From: Nocardia higoensis
Lineage (GTDB): Bacteria > Actinomycetota > Actinomycetes > Mycobacteriales > Mycobacteriaceae
Direction of reading: 5' to 3'
Length of the DNA: 64,000 nt
Assembly: GCF_015477835.1 (NCBI RefSeq)
Contig: NZ_JADLQN010000001.1
Span: 124,001-188,000 of the forward strand
A model generated the notes under the pieces. It made no database searches. It was not told the origin of the DNA and saw only the letters and a list, made by a program, of their open reading frames with translations. Positions 49,168-57,321 of this stretch are shown piece after piece (position 1 is the stretch's first letter; each line of letters opens with the position of its first letter). Position numbers and translations under genes: made by a program.

Positions 49168-50441
49168 GGATTTCCGAAGATACCAGCCGCGCGCAGGTCG
49201 GCGATCCGCTCGGCGCTGTATCCCATCGCGGTCAGCACGGCGGTGGTGTCGGCGCCGTGCGGCACCGCCGGGCGCGGCGTGCGGTGCGGCGAGCGGCTCA
49301 GCGCGATCGGGACGCCGACGCCGCGATAGGCCTCGGTCTCGAGGAACAGCCCGCGATGGCGCGTCTGCGCGGACTGCAGCGCCTCGTCGACGGTGTTCAC
49401 CGGGCTGGCGGGCACTCCGGCGCGCTCGAGGCGCAGCGCCAGGTCCGCGCGGGACCAGCAGGCGATCCGCTCGCCCAGAATCGCGACGAGTTCCTCGCGG
49501 TGGGCGTGGCGATCTCCGTTGCTGCGGAAGCGGGGGTCGTCGGCGAGTTCGGGCACCCCGAGCGTCGTGGTCAGGGCCAGGAACTGCCGGTTGTTGGCCG
49601 CGCTGACGAAGAAGTCGCCGTCGGCGGCCCGGAAGACCTGGTACGGCACCACGGTCGGATGGAAGTCGCCGGTGCGGCGGGGAACCTCGCCACCGACGAT
49701 CCAGTTGGCCGCGTGCGGATGCAGCAGCGAGATGACCGCGTCGAGCAGCGCCATGTCGACCAGTTGGCCCCGTCCACTGCGCTCACGGTCCAGCAGCGCC
49801 AGCAGGATGCCGTTGACCGCGAGATTCGCGGTGACGATGTCGACGATCGGCACCCCGACCCGCAGCGGATTGCCGTCGGGATAGCCGTTGACGCTCATCA
49901 GCCCGCCGAAGGATTGCAGGACCGCGTCGTAGCCGGGCAGCCCGCCCATCGGGCCGTCCACGCCGAACCCGGTGATCCGGCAGTAGATCAAGCGCGGATG
50001 CCGCTGCGAGAGCACGGTGTCGAAGTCGAAACCCCAGCGCGCCATCGTGCCCGCCTTGAAGTTCTCGATGACGACATCGGCTCCGGCGATCAGCTGCCCG
50101 AGGATCTCGCGGCCCTCGTCGGTGCGCAAGTCGAGGGCGATGTTGTCCTTGCTGTGGTTGAGACTGGCGTAATAGGCGCTGCTGGCGCCCTCGTCCACGA
50201 ACGGCGGGCCCCAGCCACGGGTCTCGTCACCGCCGGGCCCTTCCACCTTGACGACCTCCGCGCCCTGGTCGGCCAGCATCTGGGCAGTATAGGGGCCGGC
50301 CAGTACGCGGCTGAGGTCCAGCACCCGCAGTCCGGTCAGCACGCCGTTGCCGGTCGCGGTGTCGGCGGCGCGCCAGGCGGCGCGGCCGTCGATCCCCGTC
50401 GCGTCGGCTGTCTCGGCGGCGGATGGTGTGGTGACGCTCAT
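49164..50441 (-). CDS. CoA transferase, family III (CaiB/BaiF)
   Basis: A 425-residue family III enzyme. Landmarks are LDLSRVLAGPYTAQMLADQG, VIKVEGP-like VVKVEGPGGDETRGW, SKDNIALDL, ENFKAGTMARWG and GLPGYDAVLQSFGG, where the Asp is the expected catalytic acyl carrier. It moves CoA between carboxylates, activating an acid before beta-oxidation or recycling CoA. Its start shares one base with the stop of the upstream acyl-CoA dehydrogenase (TGATG), and its stop overlaps the GntR start. Confidence 0.9.
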   Translation of the reverse strand: MSVTTPSAAETADATGIDGRAAWRAADTATGNGVLTGLRVLDLSRVLAGPYTAQMLADQGAEVVKVEGPGGDETRGWGPPFVDEGASSAYYASLNHSKDNIALDLRTDEGREILGQLIAGADVVIENFKAGTMARWGFDFDTVLSQRHPRLIYCRITGFGVDGPMGGLPGYDAVLQSFGGLMSVNGYPDGNPLRVGVPIVDIVTANLAVNGILLALLDRERSGRGQLVDMALLDAVISLLHPHAANWIVGGEVPRRTGDFHPTVVPYQVFRAADGDFFVSAANNRQFLALTTTLGVPELADDPRFRSNGDRHAHREELVAILGERIACWSRADLALRLERAGVPASPVNTVDEALQSAQTRHRGLFLETEAYRGVGVPIALSRSPHRTPRPAVPHGADTTAVLTAMGYSAERIADLRAAGIFGNP

Positions 50442-51526
50442 CAGGAATTCCCTTCTGCGGCAACGGGCGCATCGACTCCGGTGACGAGATCCCAGACGTC
50501 GGCGCCCTCATCCAGGATCTGCCCGGCCAGTGCCCGCGACCAGAACCGCTCCGAGCCCCAGCGGTCCCGCCAGCTCCACAGCGCCGCGGTGGAGCGCCCG
50601 AGGCTGTGCTCGGAGGTGAACCCGATCGCGCCGTGGATCTGGTGGCCCGCGGCGGCCACTTCACGCGCCGACGCGGAGGTCACCACCTTCGCGGCGGCGA
50701 TCGCGGTGCGCCGGGCTCTCGACCGGTCGTCCGCGTCCTGGATCGCGGCTTCGGTGGCCGTCTCCATCACGGCGGTGCGGGCGGCGATCCCGGCGAGCCG
50801 CTGCTGAACGGCCTGGAACTTGGCGAGCGGACGCCCGAACTGGACCCGCTCGGCGGCGTAGCGCAGCGTCCGATCGCGGACCGCGCCCGCCGCGGCGGTC
50901 AGGGCCACGGCGTAGGCCAGCGCGCCGCGCTCCGCGAGTTCGGTTGTGGTGACAGGTGATTCGTATACCCGGACCGGGGTGGCGTCGAAATGGTAGTCGT
51001 CCAGCGCGGCGCCGAGCAGGTCGGCGCCGCGCTGCACGGTGATTCCGGGCGCGTCGGTCGCGACGATCCCGATCGAGGGCCGTTCGTCCGCTCCGGATAC
51101 GGGCAGCACGACCACCAGAAATTCGGCGTCGGCCCCGTGCACGACGCCGGTGACTGTGCCGTCGACCACCGTGCCGTCACCGGTGTCGCGGACGGTGCAC
51201 CCGGCACCGGCGACGACCAGGGTGGCGGGCCCGCTCGCCGGGCTGCCGGTGCACTCGGCAACGAGGCGGCCGGCCAGCACCGTGTGTTCGAGCAGCATCG
51301 TGACGGCGGCCTGCCCGGTGACGGCGTGCAGCACCGACAGCGCGTCGGCCGTGCTGCCGCCGCTGCCGCCATGCTCCTCCGGGATCCCGATCTCGGTGAA
51401 GCCGGCCTCGGTGAGCGCCGACCAGAGCGCGGCGTCGGGCCCGGCGGCGGGGGTGGTGGTGTCGATCCCGACGCGCTCGGCCATCGCGGCGACCGCGTCG
51501 AGCAGTTCGGTGTTCCAGTTCGTCAT
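50441..51526 (-). CDS. Acyl-CoA dehydrogenase (short, partner type)
   Basis: A 361-residue acyl-CoA dehydrogenase-like protein with LTEAGFTEIGIPEEHGGSGG, the middle beta-domain, and the C-terminal helices RVQFGRPLAKFQAVQQRLAG and QIHGAIGFTSEHSLGR. It lacks an obvious catalytic Glu at the usual loop. It is encoded directly beside a second dehydrogenase, an arrangement known for the heterotetrameric FadE pairs of steroid-degrading actinobacteria, where one subunit carries catalysis. Coupled start/stop overlaps support a complex. Confidence 0.85.
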   Translation of the reverse strand: MTNWNTELLDAVAAMAERVGIDTTTPAAGPDAALWSALTEAGFTEIGIPEEHGGSGGSTADALSVLHAVTGQAAVTMLLEHTVLAGRLVAECTGSPASGPATLVVAGAGCTVRDTGDGTVVDGTVTGVVHGADAEFLVVVLPVSGADERPSIGIVATDAPGITVQRGADLLGAALDDYHFDATPVRVYESPVTTTELAERGALAYAVALTAAAGAVRDRTLRYAAERVQFGRPLAKFQAVQQRLAGIAARTAVMETATEAAIQDADDRSRARRTAIAAAKVVTSASAREVAAAGHQIHGAIGFTSEHSLGRSTAALWSWRDRWGSERFWSRALAGQILDEGADVWDLVTGVDAPVAAEGNS

Positions 51527-52692
51527 CGCAAACCCATTCCGCGCGCGACGATTCCGCGCAAGATCTCGTTCGTGCCGCCGCGCAGGGTGAACGCCGGGGT
51601 GTGCAGCACACCGGTCGCGAGCAGCCGGGCGAACGGGTCGCCGCCCGCGCGGCGCGGCTCGATCTCCGTGCAGGCGCGAATGGCCTCGACCACATCGCCC
51701 TCGAAGGTGGAGCCGAGGTCTTTCACCATTGCCGCGAGCACGTCGGGCTTGCGGCCCGCGGCGAGCTCGGTGGTGACCGCCAGCGACATCCGGCGCAGCG
51801 CCCACGCGTGCGCGGTCAGCGAGCCGAGGGTGGCTCGCTGTTCGGGGGTGGCGCCGGTGCGGCGAAGCTGCTCGGCCCAGGCGCGAAGCAGCGGCATGGT
51901 CGACAGGTAGCGCTCGGGGCCCGAGCGCTCGAAGGCCAGCTCGTTCATCACCTGAGCCCAGCCCTCGCCGCGCCGGCCGAGCAGGGCGTCGGCGCCGACG
52001 TGCGCGTCGTGGAAGACCACCTCGTTGAAGTGTGTACCGCCGTCGATGCTGCGCAGTGGGCGCACCTCGATATCCGGGTGGGACAGGTCGACCACGAACT
52101 GTGACAGCCCGGTGTGCCGGTCGCCAGGGCCGCCATCGGTGCGGGCCAGCAGGACCATGGCGTGCGCCACGTGCGCGCCGGTGGTCCACACCTTGGTGCC
52201 GGTGATCGTCCACGAACCGTCGTCGCGCGCCGCGGCTTTGGTGCGTACTGCGGCGAGGTCGGAGCCCGCGTCGGGTTCGCTCATCCCGATCGCGAAGAAC
52301 AGCTCGCCCGCCGCGATGCCGGGCAGGTAGCGCTGCTTCTGCTCCTCGCTGCCGTTGGCGAGGATGCCCGGCGCCATCTGGCGGTCGGCCACCCAGTGCG
52401 CGGCCACCGGCGCGCCGTGGGCGAGCAGTTCCTCGGACACCACGAAGCGTTCGAGCAGGGAGCGCTCGTGCCCGCCGTAGCGTTTCGGCATCGTCATGCC
52501 GAGCCAGCCGCGTGCGCCCAGGCGCGCGCTGAACGCGGGGTCGAATCCGCTCATCCAGTTGTCCGGCGCGGGGGAGAAGGAACCGGCGTCGAGTTCGGAG
52601 CGCAGGAAGGCGCGCACCTCCTCGCGGAGCTGTCCGAGCCCGGCCTCATCTGTCACGGGAACGCTCCGGGGCACGGTGGTGCGGGCGGTCAT
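51523..52692 (-). CDS. Acyl-CoA dehydrogenase
   Basis: A 389-residue acyl-CoA dehydrogenase with WLGMTMPKRYGGHERSLLER, the FAD/substrate segment FFAIGMSEPDAGSDLAAVRT, FNEVVFHDAHVG and the C-terminal FTLRGGTNEILRGIVARGMG. It oxidises acyl-CoA to the 2-enoyl-CoA with FAD. Start and stop overlap the hydratase upstream and the partner dehydrogenase downstream by ATGA. Together these form a likely alpha2-beta2 dehydrogenase for a bulky acyl-CoA. Confidence 0.9.
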   Translation of the reverse strand: MTARTTVPRSVPVTDEAGLGQLREEVRAFLRSELDAGSFSPAPDNWMSGFDPAFSARLGARGWLGMTMPKRYGGHERSLLERFVVSEELLAHGAPVAAHWVADRQMAPGILANGSEEQKQRYLPGIAAGELFFAIGMSEPDAGSDLAAVRTKAAARDDGSWTITGTKVWTTGAHVAHAMVLLARTDGGPGDRHTGLSQFVVDLSHPDIEVRPLRSIDGGTHFNEVVFHDAHVGADALLGRRGEGWAQVMNELAFERSGPERYLSTMPLLRAWAEQLRRTGATPEQRATLGSLTAHAWALRRMSLAVTTELAAGRKPDVLAAMVKDLGSTFEGDVVEAIRACTEIEPRRAGGDPFARLLATGVLHTPAFTLRGGTNEILRGIVARGMGLR

Positions 52693-53489
52693 CGCCCCGG
52701 CCCCCGCGACGACCACGAACCCTCGCCCTTGCGCGACATCGACCACATCTGCACCCCGCGTTCGATCTCCAGGGCCGAGGACCAGCTCACCGCGGGCGGG
52801 CCGAGTTCGAGCCGGGCACTGTTCATCAGCCGCCGGGTGAGTTCGGGATCGGCGGCCGCCGGTGCGGTGAGCTCGGCGATGCGCGCGTCGAGCTCGGGCT
52901 CGGCGACGGCGAGGTGCGCCAGACCCCGGGTGACGGCCTCGGCGCCGTTCAGCGACAGGCCGCAGGCGGCCAACGCGATGGTGTTCGACCAGCCGACCGC
53001 GCGGCCGAGCAGCGCCAGGTGACCGCCGCCGGGATGGATACCGCGCGCGAGGAATCCGCTCTCGAGCCGCGTCTCGGGGGTGACAACCATCAGGTCGGTG
53101 GCAAGGGCGAGGTTGAGCCCCGCGCCCACCGCGCCGCCGACCACCCGGGAGATGGTCGGGACCGGCAGCGTGCCCACCCGGACGAAAGCGCCGTAGACCG
53201 CGGAGGTGCGGCGCACCGCTTCGGGGGAGGCGGGGTCGGCCGAGGAACTCGCCAGGTCCCTGGTGTCGGCGCCGCTGCAGAAATACGAGCCGGCCGCGCG
53301 CACCACAACGGCGCCGATGCCGGGGTCGGTCTCCACCCACTCGCAGAAATCGCCGATGAGGGCGGCCATCTCCAGGGTGATCGCGTTCTTGCGGCGCGGA
53401 TTGTTCAGTGTCAACTGCGCGACACCGTCGGTGAAGTCGGTCAGGACCGGCGTCTCGGACGGGGCGCCGACCGTGTTGTCAGGCGTCAT
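52689..53489 (-). CDS. Enoyl-CoA hydratase/isomerase
   Basis: A 266-residue crotonase with LTLNNPRRKNAITLEM, the oxyanion segment GSYFCSGADTRDL, and VVGGAVGAGLNLALATDLMV. The residue positions of the two catalytic Glu of hydratases are partly replaced: the second region reads ESGFLARGIHPGGG. An isomerase or a ring-cleaving crotonase is therefore possible. It is the first gene of the minus-strand operon; a GntR-type palindrome lies 17 bp upstream of its start. Confidence 0.85.
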   Translation of the reverse strand: MTPDNTVGAPSETPVLTDFTDGVAQLTLNNPRRKNAITLEMAALIGDFCEWVETDPGIGAVVVRAAGSYFCSGADTRDLASSSADPASPEAVRRTSAVYGAFVRVGTLPVPTISRVVGGAVGAGLNLALATDLMVVTPETRLESGFLARGIHPGGGHLALLGRAVGWSNTIALAACGLSLNGAEAVTRGLAHLAVAEPELDARIAELTAPAAADPELTRRLMNSARLELGPPAVSWSSALEIERGVQMWSMSRKGEGSWSSRGPGR

Positions 53490-53505
53490 GGCGCCACCGT
53501 AGCAG

Positions 53506-53529
53506 ATTGGATCCAAAATAAAATCCAAT
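53506..53529. promoter_or_regulatory. Inverted repeat, likely GntR operator
   Basis: ATTGGAT (53506-53512) and ATCCAAT (53523-53529) are perfect 7-bp arms 10 bp apart, in an AT-rich island between divergent genes. TTGGATCCAA within it is itself a palindrome, and TAAAAT (53519-53524) could be a -10 element. The GntR gene of the adjacent operon is the natural candidate to bind it. Confidence 0.55.
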
Positions 53530-53624
53530 GATGATTGACAATCCGACCCTGTACCTCGGAGAGTGTGCGGAGGCAGGACGCCACCCCTGCTCTTCGGTGG
53601 CGGAATCGACGAAAGGCGGAACTC

Positions 53625-54383
53625 GTGTTCGAGTTGGACGGACGGATCGCGCTGGTCACCGGTGCGGGCCAGAGCGTGGGGGAGGGCATCGCGACGGTGC
53701 TCGCGCGTCAGGGGGCGACGGTCGTGGTGAACGATCTGTTCGCCGACCGCGCGCAACGGGTGGCCGCCGACATCGTCGCCGAGGGCAACAAAGCCATCGC
53801 CCAGGCGTTCGACGTCACGGATTACCAGGCGACGGTCGCCGCGATCCGGTCCGCCGAGGCGGAACTGGGCGGCCACGTGGACATCCTGGTGAACAACGCG
53901 GGGGTCGCCGAGGACAGGGTCAGCAAGCCGTTCCGGGAACTGGAACCCGAGCAGTGGCCGCCGTCGATCGATCTCAACATCTACGGCGCGCTGAACTGCA
54001 TCAAGGCCGTCATCGACGGCATGTGCGACAACGGTTGGGGCCGCGTCGTGCAGATCTCCTCGGGCTCCGCGCGCACCGGCCAGAACATCAATGTCTCGAT
54101 GTACGCGACCGGCAAGAGCGGCGTCGAGGGATTCATCCGGCACCTCGCCGCGGAGACCGGGCAGTACGGCGTCACCGCGAACATCGTCGCGCTCGGCCTG
54201 CAGGCCAACCTGGTGCACAAGATGCCGCCGGAGCAGATCGAACGGCTCGTCGCGGGCATCCCGATCGGCCGGCTCGGCGATCCGATCGAGGTCGGCGCGT
54301 TCTGCGCGTACCTGGCCTCGAACGAGGCGGGCGGGATGACGGGGCAGACGCTCGACTTCAACGGCGGGTCCCAGACTCGATGA
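53625..54383 (+). CDS. Short-chain dehydrogenase/reductase
   Basis: A 252-residue SDR with ALVTGAGQSVGEGIA, VVVNDLFADRAQ, NNAGVAED, catalytic Ser in QISSGSART and the tetrad YATGKSGVEG. The start is GTG 53625, with AAAGGCGG 6 nt upstream; the open frame further upstream runs through the promoter island. Its stop overlaps the VOC gene (ATGA). It is divergent from the beta-oxidation operon and may share its regulation. Confidence 0.82.
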   Translation: MFELDGRIALVTGAGQSVGEGIATVLARQGATVVVNDLFADRAQRVAADIVAEGNKAIAQAFDVTDYQATVAAIRSAEAELGGHVDILVNNAGVAEDRVSKPFRELEPEQWPPSIDLNIYGALNCIKAVIDGMCDNGWGRVVQISSGSARTGQNINVSMYATGKSGVEGFIRHLAAETGQYGVTANIVALGLQANLVHKMPPEQIERLVAGIPIGRLGDPIEVGAFCAYLASNEAGGMTGQTLDFNGGSQTR

Positions 54384-54793
54384 GCGGCATGCCGACGGCG
54401 CCGGTCACCCTCTCGCTCACCGCCATCCGGGTGACCGACCTGGCTCGGTCCGCCGAGTTCTACATCGCCGGATGTGGTTTCGCGAAGGAGCGGGAATTCT
54501 CCACCGACGCCTTCGACGCGGTGATCCTGCGGGCGGGGACCGCCGGGGTGGAGCTCATCGCCCCGCACGGCGACACCGCGCCGCCCGACCACGGGACCAT
54601 GCTCGTGAAGCTGATCCTCAACACCGAGGACGTCGCCGGGCTGCTGGCCGACGCGTGCGCGCGCGGCGGCGTCGAGGAGATGCCCGCCACCGCGCTGCCC
54701 GCGTTCGGCCACCGCGTCATCGGCAAGGTTCGCGATCCCGACGGTTATCTGCTCGAGGTCGTCGGCCCCGTCCCGCCGGTCCGCGACCACTGA
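54380..54793 (+). CDS. Glyoxalase/VOC superfamily protein
   Basis: A 137-residue vicinal-oxygen-chelate protein. LTAIRVTDLARSAEFYIAGCG is the usual first beta-alpha unit, VELIAPHGD and VKLILNTEDV are the middle strands, and GKVRDPDGYLLEVVGP is the terminal unit with the conserved Glu metal ligand. The first ligand His/Gln is not obvious. It is coupled to the SDR. Epimerase, isomerase or dioxygenase roles all occur in this fold. Confidence 0.78.
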   Translation: MSGMPTAPVTLSLTAIRVTDLARSAEFYIAGCGFAKEREFSTDAFDAVILRAGTAGVELIAPHGDTAPPDHGTMLVKLILNTEDVAGLLADACARGGVEEMPATALPAFGHRVIGKVRDPDGYLLEVVGPVPPVRDH

Positions 54794-54867
54794 GCGGGAC
54801 GGTCGGGGATGACGGCGTCCGATGGCGTTTACCGTGACGCCGTTCACACCCGGACCGGAGAGATGGA

Positions 54868-56445
54868 GTGCAGTCGACAATGAGCTGGGACAGTACCTGT
54901 GACGTTGTAGTGGTGGGCTCGGGCGGCGCCGCGCTGGCGGGAGCTCTCGCGGCGGTGCACCGCGGTCTGACGGTCTGCGTGCTCGAGAAGACCGACCGCT
55001 TCGGCGGCACATCGGCGTATTCCGGTGGCAGCGTGTGGCTTCCGGGCAATCACGTGCTGGCCAGGCAGGGCGTCGACGATTCCGTGGAGAAGGGACTCAC
55101 CTACTTCTCCGCGCTCGTGGGCGAGCGCACCCGGTCCGAGGTGCAGCGCGCCTACCTGGAGACCGGCCCGGTCGTGGCCGATTTCCTGGAGAACGCGATC
55201 GGGATTCCGCTCGAGCACCGCCCGTTCCCGGACTACTTCGACGCGCCGGGCCGCAGCGCCGGCGGGCGCAGTATCTTCGCCCGTGCGATCTCGGCGGAGG
55301 AGGTCGGTGACCGACTGGGCGACATCCGGCCGATGGTGCCCGCCGACCAGTTCGGCGTGGAGATGGACCGGTCGGTGCTCGACGGCGGGCAGGCGTGGAT
55401 CGCCCGGATGATCCTCGCCCTCGACGCCGCCGATCGCGCCGAGCTGAAGCTGTCCACGCCGGTCACCGGCCTGGTGCAGGACGAGCAGGGACAGGTTATC
55501 GGCGTCGTCGTCACCGAACCCGACGGCATCAGGACACGCATCCGGGCGCGCGCCGGAGTACTGCTGGCCGCGGGCGGCTTCGAGCGGTCGCCGGAGCTGC
55601 GCGCGAAGTGGCAGGACATGCCCAGCGCCGATTGGACCTCCTCACACCCCGACACCGGCTCCGGCGACGCGCTCGCACTGGCCGAATCCGTGGGCGCGGC
55701 AACGGATCTGCTTGATCAGTCGTGGTGGTGCCCGGCCACCCTGTTCCCCAACGGACACGCCGCGTTCACCCTCGGTGTGCGGGCCGGGATCATCGTCGAC
55801 GGCACCGGGCAGCGCTTCGCCGACGAGATGCTGCCCTACGACCGGATGGGCCGGGCGATGCGCGAACGGATGCGGCTCGGCCACGGCGAGGCGTTCTGGT
55901 TCGTCTTCGACGACCGCTCCGGCGACGACATGCCCGCCATCTGCGTCCCGCCGCCCAGCCGGGCGGAGCTGTCGGCGGCCGGGCTGTGGCACACCGCGGA
56001 CGACCTTGTCGATCTCGCCGCCGCGATCGGCGTGGATGCCGAGCAGCTCACCGCGACGGTGCACCGGTTCAACGGGTTCTCCGAGCAGGGCAGGGACGAG
56101 GATTTCCACCGGGGCGAGGATCCTTTCGGCCGCTTTTTCGTGGGTGCGGCCTCGGCGCAGCCGTGCTTGCTGCCGCTGAACGGAGCCCGCTTCCACGCGG
56201 TCCGCTTGGTCCTCGGCGACCTGGGCACCAAGGGCGGCGCGGTGATCGGCCGCGAGGGTGCGGTCGAGCGCGCCGATGGTTCGGTGATTCCCGGCCTCTA
56301 CGCCGCGGGCAACGCCGCGGCCTCGGTGGCCGGTCCGGTGTATCCCGGCCCTGGTGTGCCGCTGGGCTCCGGCATGGTCATGGCCTACCGTGCAGTCGCC
56401 GACATGGCCGACCGGCTCGGCATCGCGGACGCCACCGCCTCCTGA
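54868..56445 (+). CDS. kstD: 3-ketosteroid delta-1-dehydrogenase (KstD)
   Basis: A 525-residue flavoprotein matching KstD in length and motifs: FAD site CDVVVVGSGGAALAGALAA, GGTSAYSGGSVWLPGN, and the C-terminal GLYAAGNAAASVAGPVYPGP and GVPLGSGMVMAYRA. KstD introduces the C1-C2 double bond in ring A of 3-ketosteroids, the step before or after 9-alpha-hydroxylation. GTG 54868 has GGAGAG 6 nt upstream; ATG 54880 is an equally reasonable start. KshA/KshB, its pathway partners, lie at the right end of the window. Orthology to a particular KstD isoform cannot be settled. Confidence 0.87.
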   Translation: MQSTMSWDSTCDVVVVGSGGAALAGALAAVHRGLTVCVLEKTDRFGGTSAYSGGSVWLPGNHVLARQGVDDSVEKGLTYFSALVGERTRSEVQRAYLETGPVVADFLENAIGIPLEHRPFPDYFDAPGRSAGGRSIFARAISAEEVGDRLGDIRPMVPADQFGVEMDRSVLDGGQAWIARMILALDAADRAELKLSTPVTGLVQDEQGQVIGVVVTEPDGIRTRIRARAGVLLAAGGFERSPELRAKWQDMPSADWTSSHPDTGSGDALALAESVGAATDLLDQSWWCPATLFPNGHAAFTLGVRAGIIVDGTGQRFADEMLPYDRMGRAMRERMRLGHGEAFWFVFDDRSGDDMPAICVPPPSRAELSAAGLWHTADDLVDLAAAIGVDAEQLTATVHRFNGFSEQGRDEDFHRGEDPFGRFFVGAASAQPCLLPLNGARFHAVRLVLGDLGTKGGAVIGREGAVERADGSVIPGLYAAGNAAASVAGPVYPGPGVPLGSGMVMAYRAVADMADRLGIADATAS

Positions 56446-56548
56446 CGCCGATGTGGACCGGCGGGCTTCTCGCGCGTCGCGGACGACGGCGATCCGTTTG
56501 CCGGTGTCTGTTGCAGGTCGTTCCATGCCTACCCGGGATCCGTCCCGG

Positions 56549-57220
56549 CTACTCGGGGTCCGTGCCGTAGATCTCCCGGTACTCCTTGGCGAAGGCGCGA
56601 CGGCCCAGCAGACGCCAGGCCAGGCGCGCCGGAAGCGGCATCTCGGCCAGGAACTTGCGGCGGTCGGCGTCGGACGCGCCCTGCAGGAGGAAGCCGAAGA
56701 AGACCAGCTGGCGGTCCTTGGGCATGTGCTCGCGGCCGCGTTCGCCGAGTGCCTGCCATTCCGGGACGGTCAGGACGTTCTCGACCACGGGCAGGACCTG
56801 CCGTTCCTCTTCGGTCATGTGCTCGTCGACAGCGGTGGCGAGCGCGCGCAGCGTGACGGCGAGCCGGTCGCGGACCGAAGAGTCAGCGGCCGATGCGAAT
56901 TCGGCTGATTCGCGGCGGGCGCGCTCGGTCAGTTCGGCGATCCGCTCGTGCTGTTCCTCCATGCGCAGCACCAGGGCCGCGTCGGTGGAGGCGCGCTCGA
57001 GCAACAGCGGCCACAGGAGCTCGTCCTCGCCGGTGTGATGTTCGTGCAGGCCGGTGCCCAGCTCGTCCAGGAATGCGACGAGGCGCCGGGCTCGCTGGAG
57101 GTCACCGGCCGCGACGCCGGTGACGAGGTCGGGCAGCGCCCGGAAGTGCCTGCGGAAGGAGTTGTGCACGACGACCATGTCGTAGGTGTCGGGGCGGGCG
57201 GGTGCGGTGGTGGCGTTCAT
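56549..57220 (-). CDS. Hemerythrin HHE-domain protein
   Basis: A 223-residue all-helical protein. The diiron ligand pattern appears as HNSFRRHFRALP, then GLHEHHTGEDELLWP, MEEQHERI and AVDEHMTEEERQVLP. The C-terminal 60 residues extend the usual domain. Hemerythrin-like proteins sense or bind oxygen, nitric oxide or iron in the cytosol. The ATG at 57220 is chosen because AGGAG lies directly upstream; an in-frame ATG at 57256 has none. It is divergent from the large SARP-type regulator. Confidence 0.85.
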   Translation of the reverse strand: MNATTAPARPDTYDMVVVHNSFRRHFRALPDLVTGVAAGDLQRARRLVAFLDELGTGLHEHHTGEDELLWPLLLERASTDAALVLRMEEQHERIAELTERARRESAEFASAADSSVRDRLAVTLRALATAVDEHMTEEERQVLPVVENVLTVPEWQALGERGREHMPKDRQLVFFGFLLQGASDADRRKFLAEMPLPARLAWRLLGRRAFAKEYREIYGTDPE

Positions 57221-57321
57221 GCTGCTCCTGTCGGTGTTCGGATATGCGGTGAGCATGCGGCCGGGCGCTTGTAGCCCGCTCGAGACGCACTTGCGAGCTG
57301 CCCTCCTAGACTTGGCGGGTC

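Noticed and set aside
53535..53540. Perfect TTGACA as a -35 element for the SDR gene
   Set aside because: No -10-like hexamer is found 16-19 bp downstream, so it was not annotated as a promoter.
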